Shown here: positions 11,236 through 26,200 of the stretch, piece after piece
Layout: each line of letters opens with the position of its first letter
How positions within the stretch are numbered: position 1 is the stretch's first letter
Source: Siderastrea radians
Lineage: Eukaryota > Cnidaria > Anthozoa > Scleractinia > Rhizangiidae
Direction: 5' to 3'
Assembly (NCBI GenBank): GCA_964017195.1
Contig: OZ024889.1
Span: forward strand, 51,373,418 to 51,437,417
Length of the DNA: 64,000 nt
Program-made: the position numbers and the translations under genes
Notes under the pieces: model-generated
What the model saw: only the letters and a program-made list of their open reading frames with translations
What the model was told of the DNA's origin: nothing
The model's database searches: none

Positions 11236-14200
11236 TGATGATGATGATGATGATGAATGTTAGTGACAGAATTTAATCTTACCAGCTCTCGCTGAAATGC
11301 CTTCTTCAATTCGATTATTTTAGCTTGAAGAATTTTTATTTTCTGCGAAAAAAAAAGGAATCTCGTTAGAGCCCGGCGAATAAGTTCACAAAGAAACTAT
11401 TTTAAAAGTTTTAGAGGTTTGTTCACGTATCCCCCTTCTGCAAAAAACCTTAATCTATGGATCGAAATTTGTAACAACGAAATAAGAATAAAAACATCAA
11501 AACCAAGGAAACGGTAACAACTTTATTCCAATATCGATTAAAATTTGGGTTGAGTTTTATGATAAACACGTCTTGTTACCTTATCTTTATCCTCCAGATC
11601 TGTTTCCAGTCGACTGTTATCTTTTCTGAGATCGCGCAACTGTCGATAAACAAAATGTAACACACGTTACAAATCAAACGAAAAAATATACTATGTATTG
11701 ATTATTCCATTGATTGACTGGTTGGCTGTTTGACTGGTTGAGTGATTATTTGACTGGGCTGGTTGATTGATTTACTGATTTTGTTATATTCCTTTCAACC
11801 GTCAATGTTGAAAATCGTTATGGTTATGCACTCTTCCAAGTCCGGCAAAAAAGTGATTATAATGTTAGAAAAACATGTGTTTGATATACCGCCTTGACAT
11901 ATGTTCAGCAAGCTCACTTTTAACGGGGGAGAACATGGACAACACAACAGATCGTAACCAACCTCGTTTTCATCCAACTGAAGCATCTAGTGATGTAAAA
12001 CAACAACATGTCACTTAGTGCGTAAAACAATATTATTTGAATCCCTAGGTACAATGGTAATATAGCACTCAGTAGGGTCAAGAAAATATTAAAGTCTTTC
12101 CAAAAGTGTATACAAATATCCTTAATGAACTAGCCAGCTAGTCCGTTCTCTTTTTGCAAGTCAAGGTTGAAAAGCGAACTTGGCCAATATTTTTCCAGTA
12201 CGAACAAAGCAAGATAGTTCAATAGCAAACGTACAAGTTCTCGCCACTGAAAGGAATCCTCTTAACTCATGCTAACCTCTCTTTCCCGAAGTTGCTCTTC
12301 CAATTCTTTGACTTTTTCCTTTAGATTCGCAACGGCCTTTTGAGAATCTTAAAAAAAAAGATAAAAATAATATAATATAATAAGCACTCCAAGACTTCCA
12401 CTTTAAGTTTGCTGGTACTATATAAACAGCATAAGCGACATTGCTACTAACCTCTATTTTCCGAACTGTAAATTCTGTCATGTCCTAAATATCTGTTGTT
12501 TTCTTCATATTGCCTAATCTGTAAAAAACATGCACCATTATTACCACTATTTTGAACTTGCACATTGTTCATGTAGGTGCATGAAACTGAATGATTGTTA
12601 GTGATATTTAGGGCGCGTTCTTTTGGGACTATTCCGGAATACGATTACTCGGAATAGACGGTATTTGTGTTCTTTTGGGGGCTATTCCGTTTGTGGAATG
12701 AACAGAATACCATTCCGCTCATTCTACTCACCAAAGCAGAATGAACAGGATGAAAGGAATACGGTTTACTTGGAATAGACAGAATACGTGTTCTTTTGGG
12801 AAATTTTTGGCGGGAAATCCTACCTGGCCGCAGGATATTCCGTTTTCAGAAGGAGCGTTCTTTTTGAAATTGAAATTCCGTGTATTCTGTTATTCCTAAA
12901 CCGGAATAAGAATAGCCAGAATAGTCCCAAAAGAATGCACCGTTAGTAAATAATACCCGACAACTGACAAGTCAATATTGACCAAAATATCAGGAACGGC
13001 GACGCGATAAGTATTTTGAAGAATTTCCAAAACAGTCACTAGCTGGGCTATACGTCAGTTATCCACCACTTATCAGGTACGAATGGAAGTGATCATCGGA
13101 GTCAAATAAACTGTGTATTCTCAGCTCATGAGGTCAAATCTTTGGTGAATGGCCCGATGAGTCATGCAGATACGACATGTCATTGGGCATGATGATTTCA
13201 CCAACCGTTTTGGCTTTTTGCTCAAGCACACCAAAAACACTAGGAACATTTCAGTGACCAGCCGCAGTCACTCTTTCGTATGGTCAACAAAAAAGATAAC
13301 TTACTTTAGTCGTTGAACAGTTAAGTAGCTCCTCTTTCTCCGAAACAGTTCGTCTTAGCTCGGCGATAGTTTTTTCCCTGTGTATTGAAAGTAAAGACAC
13401 ACCCGTATCAAAATGTGCGTTAAAGTGTACCTAACCCCAAAATATTTTTTTCGCTAAGGTAACTCATTGCACCTGTTCGAAAAGCATAACGCCTTTTTTT
13501 ATGAAATCCCCCTCAGTCTTGACTTTTTATAGGCTGTAAAAGTTACGAAATCTAGCCATCATCTGGTACACGACCGAGCTAGTGAGGGCATGGGTCTATT
13601 CTGAATTTGACATCACAAACTGATTTGCATCTCCTTAAGTCTTTGTAAACATGCATGCAAAGCAGTTTGTGACGTCAAATCAAGAATAGACCCATGCCCC
13701 TTCTAACTCGGTCGTGCGACAAATGGTGCTTAGTTTGTCGTAAGTTTTGAAGCCCATAAAAAAGTCAAAAACTGCAAATAATGGCGAAATGTTTTTAAAA
13801 TAGGTGCAAAAATTTATATTAGCGTAAAAAATATTTTGGGGTTAGGTGCACTTTAAAAATTCCATTATTATACTCTCAATCTAGGTTACTGAGGTTCTAG
13901 CTTGGTCATTGGTTCATTCAGGTTACATTATCAGCGAACCTTTTTGCCTTAAATGGAAACTGGATGCCACGACAGGTGCCGCGGCGTTAAAATGCTTTCG
14001 CCGCCAAACAAAAGTTTTGCCCCAAAATACAGCTCATTGCATGGTATCAAATTAGACCAGTCAGTTAGAACATCAAATAAAGAGAACTGGTCTCAGGTGC
14101 GCTAAAACGCCCGTTAGCGCAGTAGCTCCTGGTCAGAGCTCTCCAAAACGGATTTTTCTGCATGGTTAGAGCACATTGCACCACCTTTTAACATTAAAAA

Positions 14201-17200
14201 TAAAAAGGAAAAGTCACACACAGCCCGCAAACGGCCCACACTCCGGTTTCCGTAGCGTGAACCAATCACGGTATACTTTTGCCCAGTCCCCCCCCCCCCC
14301 CTTCATTTTCACCGGTATCCATTTATACACTTGGGCACAGAGAGGAAAAGTGGAGTAATTTCCTGTCAAAGGGAACAACACTACACGACCCAGAGACTAG
14401 CCTCAAAGCACCGACCCTCTGATGTTCCCACCAAGTGTCCCATCGAATAATCAACGCGCGAACCACAACACCACAGCCTCCACTGCAAAACAAAGCAAAT
14501 AAAATGTCTTTCCACAACCACCTAAAAACTGTTTTCATTCTTCGCAAAACTATTCAAAGTCTACCTCTGTTTCAGGGCTTCTTCAGCGTTTTGATAACGG
14601 ACCTGAAATAGTTATGGAAGAAAATACATGAGAAGGAAAATAGCGCAGGTAAATGCTTAGTAAATAGACAACATTTCACGCTGTCATGCGTTGGACTCTT
14701 AGGAGATTAATAGAAGTAGTATCATAATTTAACAATAAAATTGCAAGGTTCTAAAGTACTATAGGTTAATTCTTAACTGTATTATCTCTATTTGAAAAAA
14801 ATTACCTGGCGGAACTTTATTAACACATTTCTACTACGCAGTTAAGTTGAGAAGAGGTGTAGTTGTACCTTGGCGCTTTGCAGTTCCTCTTTAGAGTTTT
14901 CCGTCGCTTCAGGGCTGAGATTACTTGCGAAGTGAGAAGGTGAATCGAGCTGCAATCAAGAAAAAAATTATAACGGCGCACGCACAGGAAACTGCCGATT
15001 CATCACAAGGACATGACATGTACTGGCATGGAACTAGTTTGTAACTTCTTGGCTTTTGGGGGCTTGGAAATGTTTACGTATTTGAAGTTGAAGTATTAGA
15101 AATTGAAGTTGAAAAGTTTTCGCTTAAGTATTTGAAGATTAGCAACGTTTAAGTATACTGTTAGGTTTAAGAAACGTTTAAACAAAATGGTTTAAGGCAA
15201 ATAATTTGCATTTAGGTTAAATTTCTTAGTTGAACCACCGTTTTATTTGATTTTATCACTATTATTTTATTTCTTTTGATTTATTTATAATTGTTTTAAG
15301 TAATGTAACTATTGCTGAACTTTTATTATGAAGTGTCCTCAGTTAGTTTCAATGAAGCTTAATCAGTCGACACGTTGATTAAGGTTTTACTGACTCACTT
15401 TACTTCAGAACATACTTTACTATTTAGTAAGCTGGGTTGATGGCTGTTTACAAAAGACCAGCAGCAGTGGAATCAATTTATACCTAAAGAATTCTATTTG
15501 TTTGTTTGTTCTTTTGTTTGTTTTAACTTCAAAGTAAATAAAAACTAAAACGTGAAGACTCGTCATAAATGAAAACAAATAAAACAACAAAATGTTTTTA
15601 TTTCCGCTTTTTTTTCGATTTACACAAGCGGATTTTTTCGTCAAAAGCAATGTACAAGGACTCGCAAAATCCTCCTTTCCCTTTGCTAATGGTCCCATGT
15701 TACGTTGCATTTTGGTTTAGAAAGTTTACTTTTAACATCACAGATCTTCGGTAATTATTCTCTCACCTTACTCCCTTTAAAACAAGTTAAAAGATCATTT
15801 TTTTCCTTTAATGTTTCCTCGAATTTTGCGATCTGAAAACATGGTAATTTGATAACATATTGACATTGATTATAATATCATTCAGGGTCATATAAAACTC
15901 AAAGCAGGCCTTAAAGTTTTGTCTTAACTCGTTAAAGTTGAAAACGGCTAAATCTGATTTATTATTTAAAAACATTTTTAAGCCAATAAGGGAAGTGTTA
16001 TTATCAAAATAGACCATATGAGGGCGACAATTATAATTGTTAAAACTGGATTTAAATCCCTTTTCTGTTCTCACATCTCGTATAGGTATAGAAACTGCCA
16101 GAAAAGCCCTCTACTGATGTTAACGATTTCAATCGTTTTCACAATTTACCAGCTTTGTAAAAAAGTACAGCTCATTTAAAATTTTTAGACAACGTTTCAC
16201 ACTTTCAGTACTAAGACTAAGACTAATTTACATTTAAAGTTTATAGCATAAATTTTTAAGTCATCACGGCAGTGGAACCTCGTCTTACAACAACCTCGTT
16301 AACACGACCATCTAGTTATCACACACTATGTTTTTTCTTGGCCGGAAGAAAAGCTCACTCAATAACTTTCGTGTCTGAAAACCCCGTTAGTGGGATTGCA
16401 CAGTAAATAATTATTGCTCATATGAAGTTTTTCGTTGGCGGCCTATCTTAGGGAGAAGCTAGGGGCGTATTAGGGGGATGATTGTTGTGAACGCCACTGT
16501 TAAGCTGACCTCTGTAGCCCTACTGATCAGGTTTGCCCTTAGTAATAATTAAGGCCCTGTTACATGTTACACGGGGGCAATTTTTCCTACAACTTGCAAC
16601 GCAATGTTGACGAGAACATTGCGAGACAAGTTGCAGTATGCGTGTTACACTCTGCAACGTTGCGAAACGTAGAAGACTACTTTACTTTCCCAGCAACTTG
16701 CAACGCAATTTTTCGTTGCGAGACAGGTTGTGCAATTTCGACCCCAACTTGTCTCCCGACGGTGGTGCGCTGCGAGTTGCCTCATGTAACAGCAACTGCT
16801 TTTAGTTTTGGTCGTAGCAGGGAAGTAAACGCTCAACCATTTCATCATCTTACACTTGAGAAAGGTCACTTTAAATACATTAGATATAGGGTATTCTTAG
16901 GATTGTTCCGATCAGTATTAGTTTATCAGCTGACCTGGCTCTTAAGCTCATTTGTTTCTTTCATAGCGTCCTCCAAACACAGTGAAACATGTCTGTTTTC
17001 TTCCGCTTTCGACATGAGTTCGTTCTGTAAATAACAACGTAATATAAGAACTGAGTTCCTTGACAATGTGAACCAGTTAAATACTCTTTTCCAATTAGAT
17101 GCTTGGTACAATCAAAAAGGCCACTAATTATGATCGATGATTAATCAGACCAAGTTTCTTGCCTTCGCACTGTTTGAAAACCGTTTAGCCATGATATTAC

Positions 17201-20200
17201 CAAGCTGTGGTCTAAGTCAAATACATGTACCTTTCATTTCTGACAGGGAGTTTGCTCCAATATACCAAAATAAATACTTTAAGGTTAGCACTGACCTGAA
17301 GTTGCTCTTTTTCTTCCTCAAGGTCAGCTATTTGTTGTTTATAAGAGTCTTCTTGCCTTGAATACTCGTTTTCGATCATTTTCAGTTGATCCTTTAAAAG
17401 TCAATTGAGAATAATGTAAGTGCCACCTTACCAAAAATAGGAGACTGGTTCGGTTTCACCGTGTATAAAAAAGGTTTAACCAGCAACTTTTTGTTGAAGA
17501 CCTTTTTGCTCAGCCCTGGGAATAAATTGTCTCAAGTCTTGACACAGACAAGATGTGGGCCATGTGGAAAGACTTGTTCCTAGACGTGTTAGACAAGCAC
17601 GCCCCGATACAATCCAAAAGGAAAAGATCGCTTAATGTCCCATGGTTGACCAAAGAAATTAAAGAATTTACAGAGATGAGAACAAACGCAAGGCAATGGT
17701 AACCAAATTAGGTACTGACTGGAATGACTACAAATTATCCAGGAATAAGGTCAACATTGCGTCAGGCCAAGTCTAATTATTACCGAAACAAAATTGCTAA
17801 GCAAACGTGTATAAATAAACATGGGGCAAGCGTGTATAAATAAAGTTTTACCGTATTTTCTCGATTAAACGCCGGGCCCCGAATAAACGCTCGGCATAAA
17901 AGAAGGAATTGTAAATAAGCCCCTCAGACGTTTATTTGTTGTATGATAAACTTAAGATTTAAGGGCAAGATACACGGCTGCCAACAAAAACGAATAATAA
18001 CCCTTTCTTAAAAAATGGCAGGCCCAAATAAACTGCTGATTCAAAGAAACGCCGGGTCCACCATGCCAAGTTTGAAATAAACGCCGGGGGCGTTTAATTG
18101 AGAAAATACGGTACCCATATACCACCACAGGCAACTCAAGTCAGTAAAAGCGACTTAACATACTTGTGTCCTAATTAGCTTTAAGTCTCAATTTAATATT
18201 GCAGAAGTTATATGAGGTGGTTGCAGAATAACCGAAGAAGCGTTGCAAATTGCGACTTTTAAGCACAACAGGTAACTTCCATTTCTAATCTGAGTACAAT
18301 TCAATTATATGATTGGTTAAACTGTTATGTCAACGTGGCTCAACACTTTGTCTGAGATCCGGCTAACGTACATGTAAACTCGCTGCCTTTGAGGGAATTG
18401 GCCTTTGACTCTTAAAAAGGAACAGACAAGAAATGAATAAACTAAAGGTTTTGGACGCTTACCAGTTTTGTTTGCATTTGATTTTTCTCTCTTTCCCTGG
18501 CGGCTTCCAGACGCATTACCTGAAACGTAAGTCGTAAGTCAGTTTGCTCGGGCTCATGGTTTACTTACACTGTAGTACGAAAAAAGGGAACAGTGTTTGA
18601 ACCCAAGACACAATAGTGCGAGGGGTGAACCAATTACCCCACCACCCCACTCCTCTGAATTTTAACATACCGGAGCCACAGCTGACCCATCAAGAAAAGG
18701 AGAGAGCACAGGATACCTGTTCTTCCAAGTTGGCTGTCTGCTCCTCTGACGACCGCTTTCCTGACTCGGTTTGTTGTTGTATTCTGGACAAACGCTGCTC
18801 CAGCTGAAGGTTCTACGATGATACAACAAAAACAGTCGCTATAAAACGCAGCCCGCTCTGTCAGCACTTGTGTTGCTTTATCCTACTGGGGAGTATTAAA
18901 CGTTTCGTATACCATGAAACGTTGAATTGACTAATGGACGAACCATTTATAAAGATAAGAAACTGAACTGCTACAATCAAAAGGTCGAGCTAAAACGAGA
19001 CAAAGCGGTTTGGATCGATAACTCAAAGGCCTCTTAAATTTGGAAAAATGTGAAAGAAAACTGAATGAAAAAAGGTCGCACCGTGGCAATAGAAATACGT
19101 ACTTTACTTCTCCAGCTTTCATATTCTTGGTCGTATTTACTTTTACATTCCGTGAGCTCTGACTCTTTTCTTTCTAGTCTTTCATTAAGGGTACTGACCT
19201 ATAAAAACCGTATAGACAAGGTTAACAACAACAGCAAAAACAACAATGAGAGCAGTGACGACAAAAACACAGGGGACACTGTGTGTAATTATTGCCTCCT
19301 TACCAGAGACCCCAGCGTATTGATTCGGTCATTTGAGTTTGTCCTTAGCTCGTTTAGTTGATCGCGAGATTCCTGAAGTCGACTCTCGAGTTGCTCTCGC
19401 TGCAAATTAAAGTACATTGTACATGACACATAGTTCTTGGTTGCATTGTTTTGGAGCTGAGAAAGGAATGGCCAAAAATTTTCAGACATGCTCTTTCTCG
19501 CACGTGATTCCTTATTCATACCTCTTTTTCCATAGCTTTGACTTGATCGTCACCGGATAATTTGCTATCGTCAAGCCTGAAACAAAAAAACAAGAAACGG
19601 ACGAAAAATCAGAACCCTGACAGCAGACCTATACTATTTACCAAAAAAAAATCGGAAATTTCGGTTGGACTGTAAATGGTAAGGCCATTTTGGTTTGCCC
19701 GACAGGAAAATTTCCAAAGTAAACGAACCTCTTGAGAATTAGTCCAAAAATCCCGACCGGAATATCCAAACGCAAAATTGTATTCCATTTACTTTTTTCT
19801 ACCAGTTCCAGGTCCTGCGCCAAAAGCCAAACTAGGCCCAGACTCTCTGTAAATGATAGTGAATTGCACAAATGGTACATGCTAATCTCGAACGGAATTT
19901 CCCACTCAGGAGGTTTTGCTTACCATTTGCACATACCGTAGACCAACCGGTTTCCCCCTGTTAATGGTAAAACTTCCCCAATCTCGAATCCTCCGTTATC
20001 TCGAACTGAGCTCCATTTGGGGCTCACAAACAATGTGTCAGTGGTTCAGTTGGGAGTCGCGAGTGCATGCATTCATTGTTATCTGATTACGGAGTGTTTG
20101 AACTCACAATTGCAGTTGACCGCTCCCAACATGTGAGACCTTGGTAGCTCAGTTGGTTACAGCATCACACTAGCAGCATGAAGGACTCGAGTTCCAATCC

Positions 20201-23200
20201 CGTCAAAAGCCTTGATTTTTTTTTTTTTCAGGCTTAATCGCAATTTCTTTAATTGCGCACATCACTGCGGGGATCATTCTTCACTTGATTGGAAAAACAT
20301 GTGGCTAATTATTGCAGCAACAAGTGCACTTGTAGATGTTCTTCCTGAGACTTAGGATGTTCAAAGCAGAACTAAGCTGACTTTGGATTGTTTTCGACTA
20401 TGAATTAAGTCTTACAGGCTACCAGTGCGGTTATCTGTCAATACTGTTTTTCTTAGTTTCGATGTGTAGCTCACATTAAGCAGTAAAATTGCTTCTAAAC
20501 CAAAGAAATAAAATCGTTGGTAAATATTTCATTGGCTTGCGAACCATCGGGTCCCTTACCGTGTCAAGAGCATACAACACAACAAAAAATAAACACATAA
20601 CAAGCGACAGTCGACGGAAAAAGATGTGTCAATGCGTAATACAAGACACAGTTTCAGGTACATCAGTCATACCTTCGTTGTAGATCTCCCACTCGTTCTT
20701 TCAACTGAGAATTTTCTGCATCTTTTTCTTCAAGTTCCATTGACACCTGCAATTTCAAGGTACCAAAACCAAGCACGCTGTTAACTAAGAAGCTATCGGA
20801 GTGATTTTCTAGCTTTCAAATGTACCATCCTGTAATACAGTACGTTCGAAATACGTCGTACCTTATTTTTATACAGAGCATGCGTCTGCCGTAAGTTAAC
20901 AAGTTGTTCTTCTGTTTGGGTGAGAGATTTCTCTGCTCTTTCAAGCTGTGCCGATTTCTGCAGAAAGAAAGAAATTCATCCAGTCATTTAAAGTCAACAG
21001 ACATATTTTCTTTAGTAGGCTTGTTTTACATGCTGGTTGAGACAGTCTCCATTAGCTTGCGTTTCTATAAATTCCTACATATATTTCCTGCCCAAGGACT
21101 CCTAGATTATCAGTTTCTACCGAGTGTCCACGTTTTTGGTGCAATCCATCCCAATTTATTTCATGACACTACAACGGTTTTAGTATTAAGAGATCAAAAT
21201 CTATAGCAACTGAATCGCTGTTGATAAACGATTTGTAAATAACCAAGTTATTCAGGTGCAAACTGTTCGTCGGAAGGTGGTCAGTTGAGAACGGTCGCCT
21301 GGTTTTGCATATCTTAGTTTATCTTTTATATTTTTCTTCGTTACAACTTTTAGAAAAGAAATAGGACGAACATTACATACGCTGTTACATACGCGTGGAA
21401 CTGAAAAGGCATCCTTTGCTTTTGACCAGATGTTACATTCCCAGAAGAGATAAAAAGTATTCACAACAGCCGTTTCAGGCACCCACGGAAAAGGCTCTAC
21501 AAGTAGCATATAATAACGCAGCAGATTTATCGAAAACCGAGCCATGTGGTGTTAGTTATCAAAGTACTAAAGGAAAAGCGCAAACTACATAACTAATGTA
21601 GCGAAGCCCCAGCAACTGGTTTATACTTAAAAACAAGCTTAAAAAGGTCGCAGTAACGTCTAAGTTCCCCAGTCCCTATATTACCTGACATTTTAGATAG
21701 TGGTCGTACCTTTGTCAATTCGTTGATTATGCTGGTGAGTTCGTCATTCAGTGACTTCTTTTCTTTCTCCAAAGTTGTTATTCTTTCCTGGTGTTGCTTA
21801 TCACGGACTTCGTACTTCGTTCTGTCACACAAAGAAAACAGTACAGTAGTATCGCAATAACTTGAACCGTAAGGGGAAAACCAAAACTGATCGAGATATA
21901 TGCATCGTGGGTTAGCTTAGTGATGGCGCTTTCACTGCAGTAAATCCATTCACTCCCAACCTTTTTTAAAAAAAACCGCCATTTTAAAGCAATGTTGCTG
22001 TATATTTGGCCCCTGTCTGCTAAACTCCCGGTCCGGTCCATTCACAACGTCTATAACTTCATTTCCAGCAAGGAAACTAAACTTCTTTTCCATTTCCGAG
22101 ATTGTTTTGAGTTTGTAGGCCATTTGATGGTCTTTCGTTGGATTAGAAAAGAATTCACCTAAACTTTCAGGAACGAGGAAATTTTCAACTAGAAGTGACA
22201 ACCAGTGCCAAGTCCAAGTTTTGCACCAATTTCACACTGAAGGAAACGTTTTTCCTTTTTCTTTGTGTAACTTTGGTCTATTTTAAGTGAGCGCTTCAGT
22301 TTAGGCACTTTTTGTTAGAAGTGCGCCTGGTGTATCAATTGGTTATCAAAAACATCTGCTGTTACTCAAAGTGATGACGTCACAATCTGAACAAGGACCA
22401 GGGTATTTCACGGGCGTATGAGTTTTTGCCATATATTAGGAAAACAAAACTACCAGCAGTGGAAGGATTATGACAGTACTTTCGAAAAAAACTCCCCTTA
22501 GCTACGAATAAACTTTTTCAATCAACGTAACCTGGGTTAAATTTTTCCTGGTAGGTGGCATTGATTCTAACGTGTTAAGGGTAAAAAGGGACAACAGGAA
22601 GATTCGAAACAAGCACATACACCTAATTGTAATATCGTTGTCATATAAAAGTGAAAAATAAGAAAAGGAAAAAGCCAAAGAGTAATAAAATATGCGCGCT
22701 AACTACATACAGAGATTTGCTCTGACAAGCTACTAAAACTCAAAAAGTCTATAAGGAGGCCAATTTACCTTTCATCAACTCCACTGATACAAAATTGATG
22801 TATTATAATGTAGTGCATAAGTGCTTTGAGAATTATTAAAATCTGACATTGTAATTTGCATGGCTAATTAATTGCTATCTGGGTTTTTTCTTTGTTCGTT
22901 TTTTCTTTTTTGTATGTCAACGTTATTGCAATTAGGTGTATCTCTACCTTTCGCGAGCCAAGTCATCTAAACGTTCCTGTAAAGCCGCCAGTTCTCCCTT
23001 CTGTTCAAGGTAGGCTTTGTCTAAGTTTTCAATTTCCTACGACAAAGAAAAAGAAAGAATCTGTAGTGAGGCTCTGGTCAATAACAACGCAACCCGGAAG
23101 CACGATGCAAAATTGCGCGTAACGGAACTTCATTGTGTATTCTGCGTCACAACGCGTCATGTTACGCCTTTAAGGTGAAGTTACAAGGTACAAATTTCAA

Positions 23201-26200
23201 CGACGATTTTTTCGTTGCGATAAAATGTTAGCCGCGAAGCGTTAAACATCTCGAAACATCGTCCGCGCGCTGTTACACGTTAGCGCTTTTTACACCCTCA
23301 CTCACCCAAACTTAGAGTGCCTAAGGGACACATAAGGCCTCTTTACCGCTTTTTTAACGGGATTAAATACATGTACATGTAAGCACGTTTTTTTTTTTTT
23401 TTTTCACTACAGCGCAAGCTGATCCCAGTGTAACTGGACAGAAACGACTCCATTAAAATGTTACGACTTTCAACGACTTGCGCCGTTTTGCAAGCCTAAA
23501 TGTCACCACTTCAAAGTCCGTTTGACACACTAAGTGCAAGTTTGTACTTAAATTCATATTCCCTGCAAACTTGCCTCTCGTCAGTTTTGATTTGACTGGC
23601 TATCAGACAATTGAGCACATGAACTTTGGCTGACACAGAAAATTCTTTATTTCAACGACAAAATGTTGAATACCCAAACATGTCCACTACGATGAACTGT
23701 TGGACAGCCTTAGGTCTTAAAGACAATGCTTGAAATGGTAACAAAACTAATTTATTCTGCATGCGCTTTATGCATTCATTCCTTTATTAAGGACAAATAT
23801 TAATGGTTGATTCAAGAGGATTTAAAATATAAAGTATTGTTTCGATTAGAGCAGAGTACATGTTTTATGGCTTCTTACCTTGCTTTTCTCAATAATTTCT
23901 GCAGCTTTGCGAGTAGCGTCAGTTTGGTACTGTATGAACTGTTTAAAGGTGAAAGCAACGGTTACTTTTAACTCTTGAAGTTTTAGGTTTTAACGAGTAT
24001 CGCACCATGAGTTTACATCTTCATTTTGCAACGCCATATAAATGTTTTAAACCTTGGCTTTACAGTATGTATAATATTGTTGAAAAACGCTTTAAGCACA
24101 TGAGAAATAGATTTTTAAACTCAAATTCAAAATGGGATTAAAATCAACTCATGAGCTTACTACCTTTCTATTCAATTTCTCCCAGTTTTTATCATTTCTG
24201 CTCCATTATTAGAAATATTATTTTCTAAGCTTATTATGCGTTAGAATCCTTCAGTTCCGAGAAAAAGCGCAATATTTTCCTTAGAGCAAACACCACAATC
24301 GTAAAAGCTCAATTAAGCCCCCCTTCTCTATTAACACCCCTCTCTAATAAGCCCCCCCACCTTGGGACAATCACATTTTCTAATTAGACCCTCCTAATTT
24401 CTATTAAGCTACCCACTTCATCGCCAGTTGGTCTATTTTTATAAAGGCTAGAAAAAATATATAAAGTTGGCCGGTTTTTCTTGATAAGAAGTAAGATAAC
24501 AGTGTTTGTGTTTTGTGAAAAACTTGTCTTAAGAGTACATTTTTAAAGATCTGAAATAAGCATCCACCCTTCTCTGTTAAGCCCCCCGTTTGTAAGGCCC
24601 AAAATTAGATATGTCCCCTGCGGGCTTAATAGAGCTTTTACAGTATGTGACAATTGTAGAATGTTTTTTGTGTTTAACAGCTTGATCACATTTAATTTTC
24701 ATATTTTTTAGCAACTTGAATTGAACATTGAGGCAAGATACAGGAAAAGGTGCTTTACAAATCTACTTTAAATCTTCAAGTGAATATTAACTACGGTTTA
24801 AGATATCAAAATTACAAATTACATAATTATATCATTTACATAAGGGTTAATACTTTTAGACTGGGGATTTCCCATTAAATTAGAGACTAAAATACTCAGT
24901 ACAACCAACTTGAATAAACTGAAATTGTTAATTCAAAGTAAAATATATTGAGCATTAATGACTCAATGTTAATGATAATAATTAAGTTATAGCCAGTTAT
25001 AGTTGTGACTACATGTAGTTGCTAGCAAACTCCTATTAAAGCTACAAATACTGTGGTCAAATGACTTTCAAAAGTCAATTGCTCTGTTCTCCTACGTCAT
25101 AGCATTTGTGATTAGTACAATTTTGTTTTTACCACTCAGAAAAAATAAACTATTTTCTTCAGCCACTGAAAAGCAGAAACAAATGCAATTAATACTATTA
25201 ACACAACACATTTTTCGTCACAAGATCTGTTTAGTTGGTGCACATGGTAAGTGCATGCAATCATTCACTACAGTAATGTTGTAAGTCAGAATTTGTTATA
25301 TAATGGAAAAGAGAAAGGAGATTTGATGCATACATGGAAAAAAAGAAATAGGTCATTTGCAAAGAAATAACCTACCAAGGACTTCATCTTTGTGAGTTCT
25401 TGTTGTTGTAGTTGATTAAGCTCGCTCATGTCTGCATAGCGTGTGCTTTCCTAAACCATTAGAATGTTTTATAACTTAGTGTGGAGTTTATCAACTACAA
25501 TTATTGTTTATTTCTACTGTTGTTTTTATTTTTCATACGTTTTTTGGTTTATACATTTAATTACTGAATTGCGACATTTTTGGCATTTTAGTAATGACTT
25601 TTTCAATGTCAGAAGCAAAAACTGTTGAAATTGAAGAACTGTAAAATAAAACGATCAAAGTTATAAGTTCAAAGCCAGGGGAAGCCAAAAGACGTGCTCA
25701 CTTTTAGTGAAATTTTACTTTGAATTCATTTAAATGAAAAAAATGTTTTTTTCTCAAAAAATTAATCTTTATTGATTCTTACCAAAGTTAGGGTCTTCAG
25801 TTTACTATCAAGTTCCTAAAAATTATCCATTAAATTTACATGTAAGCATTATTTCAATGCTTCCAAACAATTATTGTGATAATTAGTAAATAATTAAAAT
25901 TTAAAGTGTCCTTTTTGGTATAAAAGCAACTTCAATATGCACAGCACTAAATTCTTTTGTTTTCCCTGTGAAGCATTAAATCTTAGCAAACAATCAGTTT
26001 TTAACACATTGTTTATTTTACTTTTTAATTTTTATTTAATGCTATTTCAAATTTCATTTTTCAAGTGTAGTTTTTTCCAATGTATGTTTAGATTACAATT
26101 GGAATTATGCTTAACTGTGCAAAAAATAAATAAATTAGTGTACTTAGTGTTCAAATATAGATATGTTTCAACAGTATTGTTATTGCAGATACTGAACCCT

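Noticed and set aside
11103..11309. His/Arg-run frame
   Set aside because: It is a translation of the (GAC)n/(GAT)n microsatellite plus the edge of golgin exon 27.
16564..17034. 156-codon plus-strand frame
   Set aside because: It runs through a MITE and then antisense across golgin exon 18, which has clear splice sites on the minus strand.
20136..20211. Functional tRNA gene
   Set aside because: A- and B-boxes are present, but the two ends cannot form an acceptor stem and no convincing anticodon stem was found.
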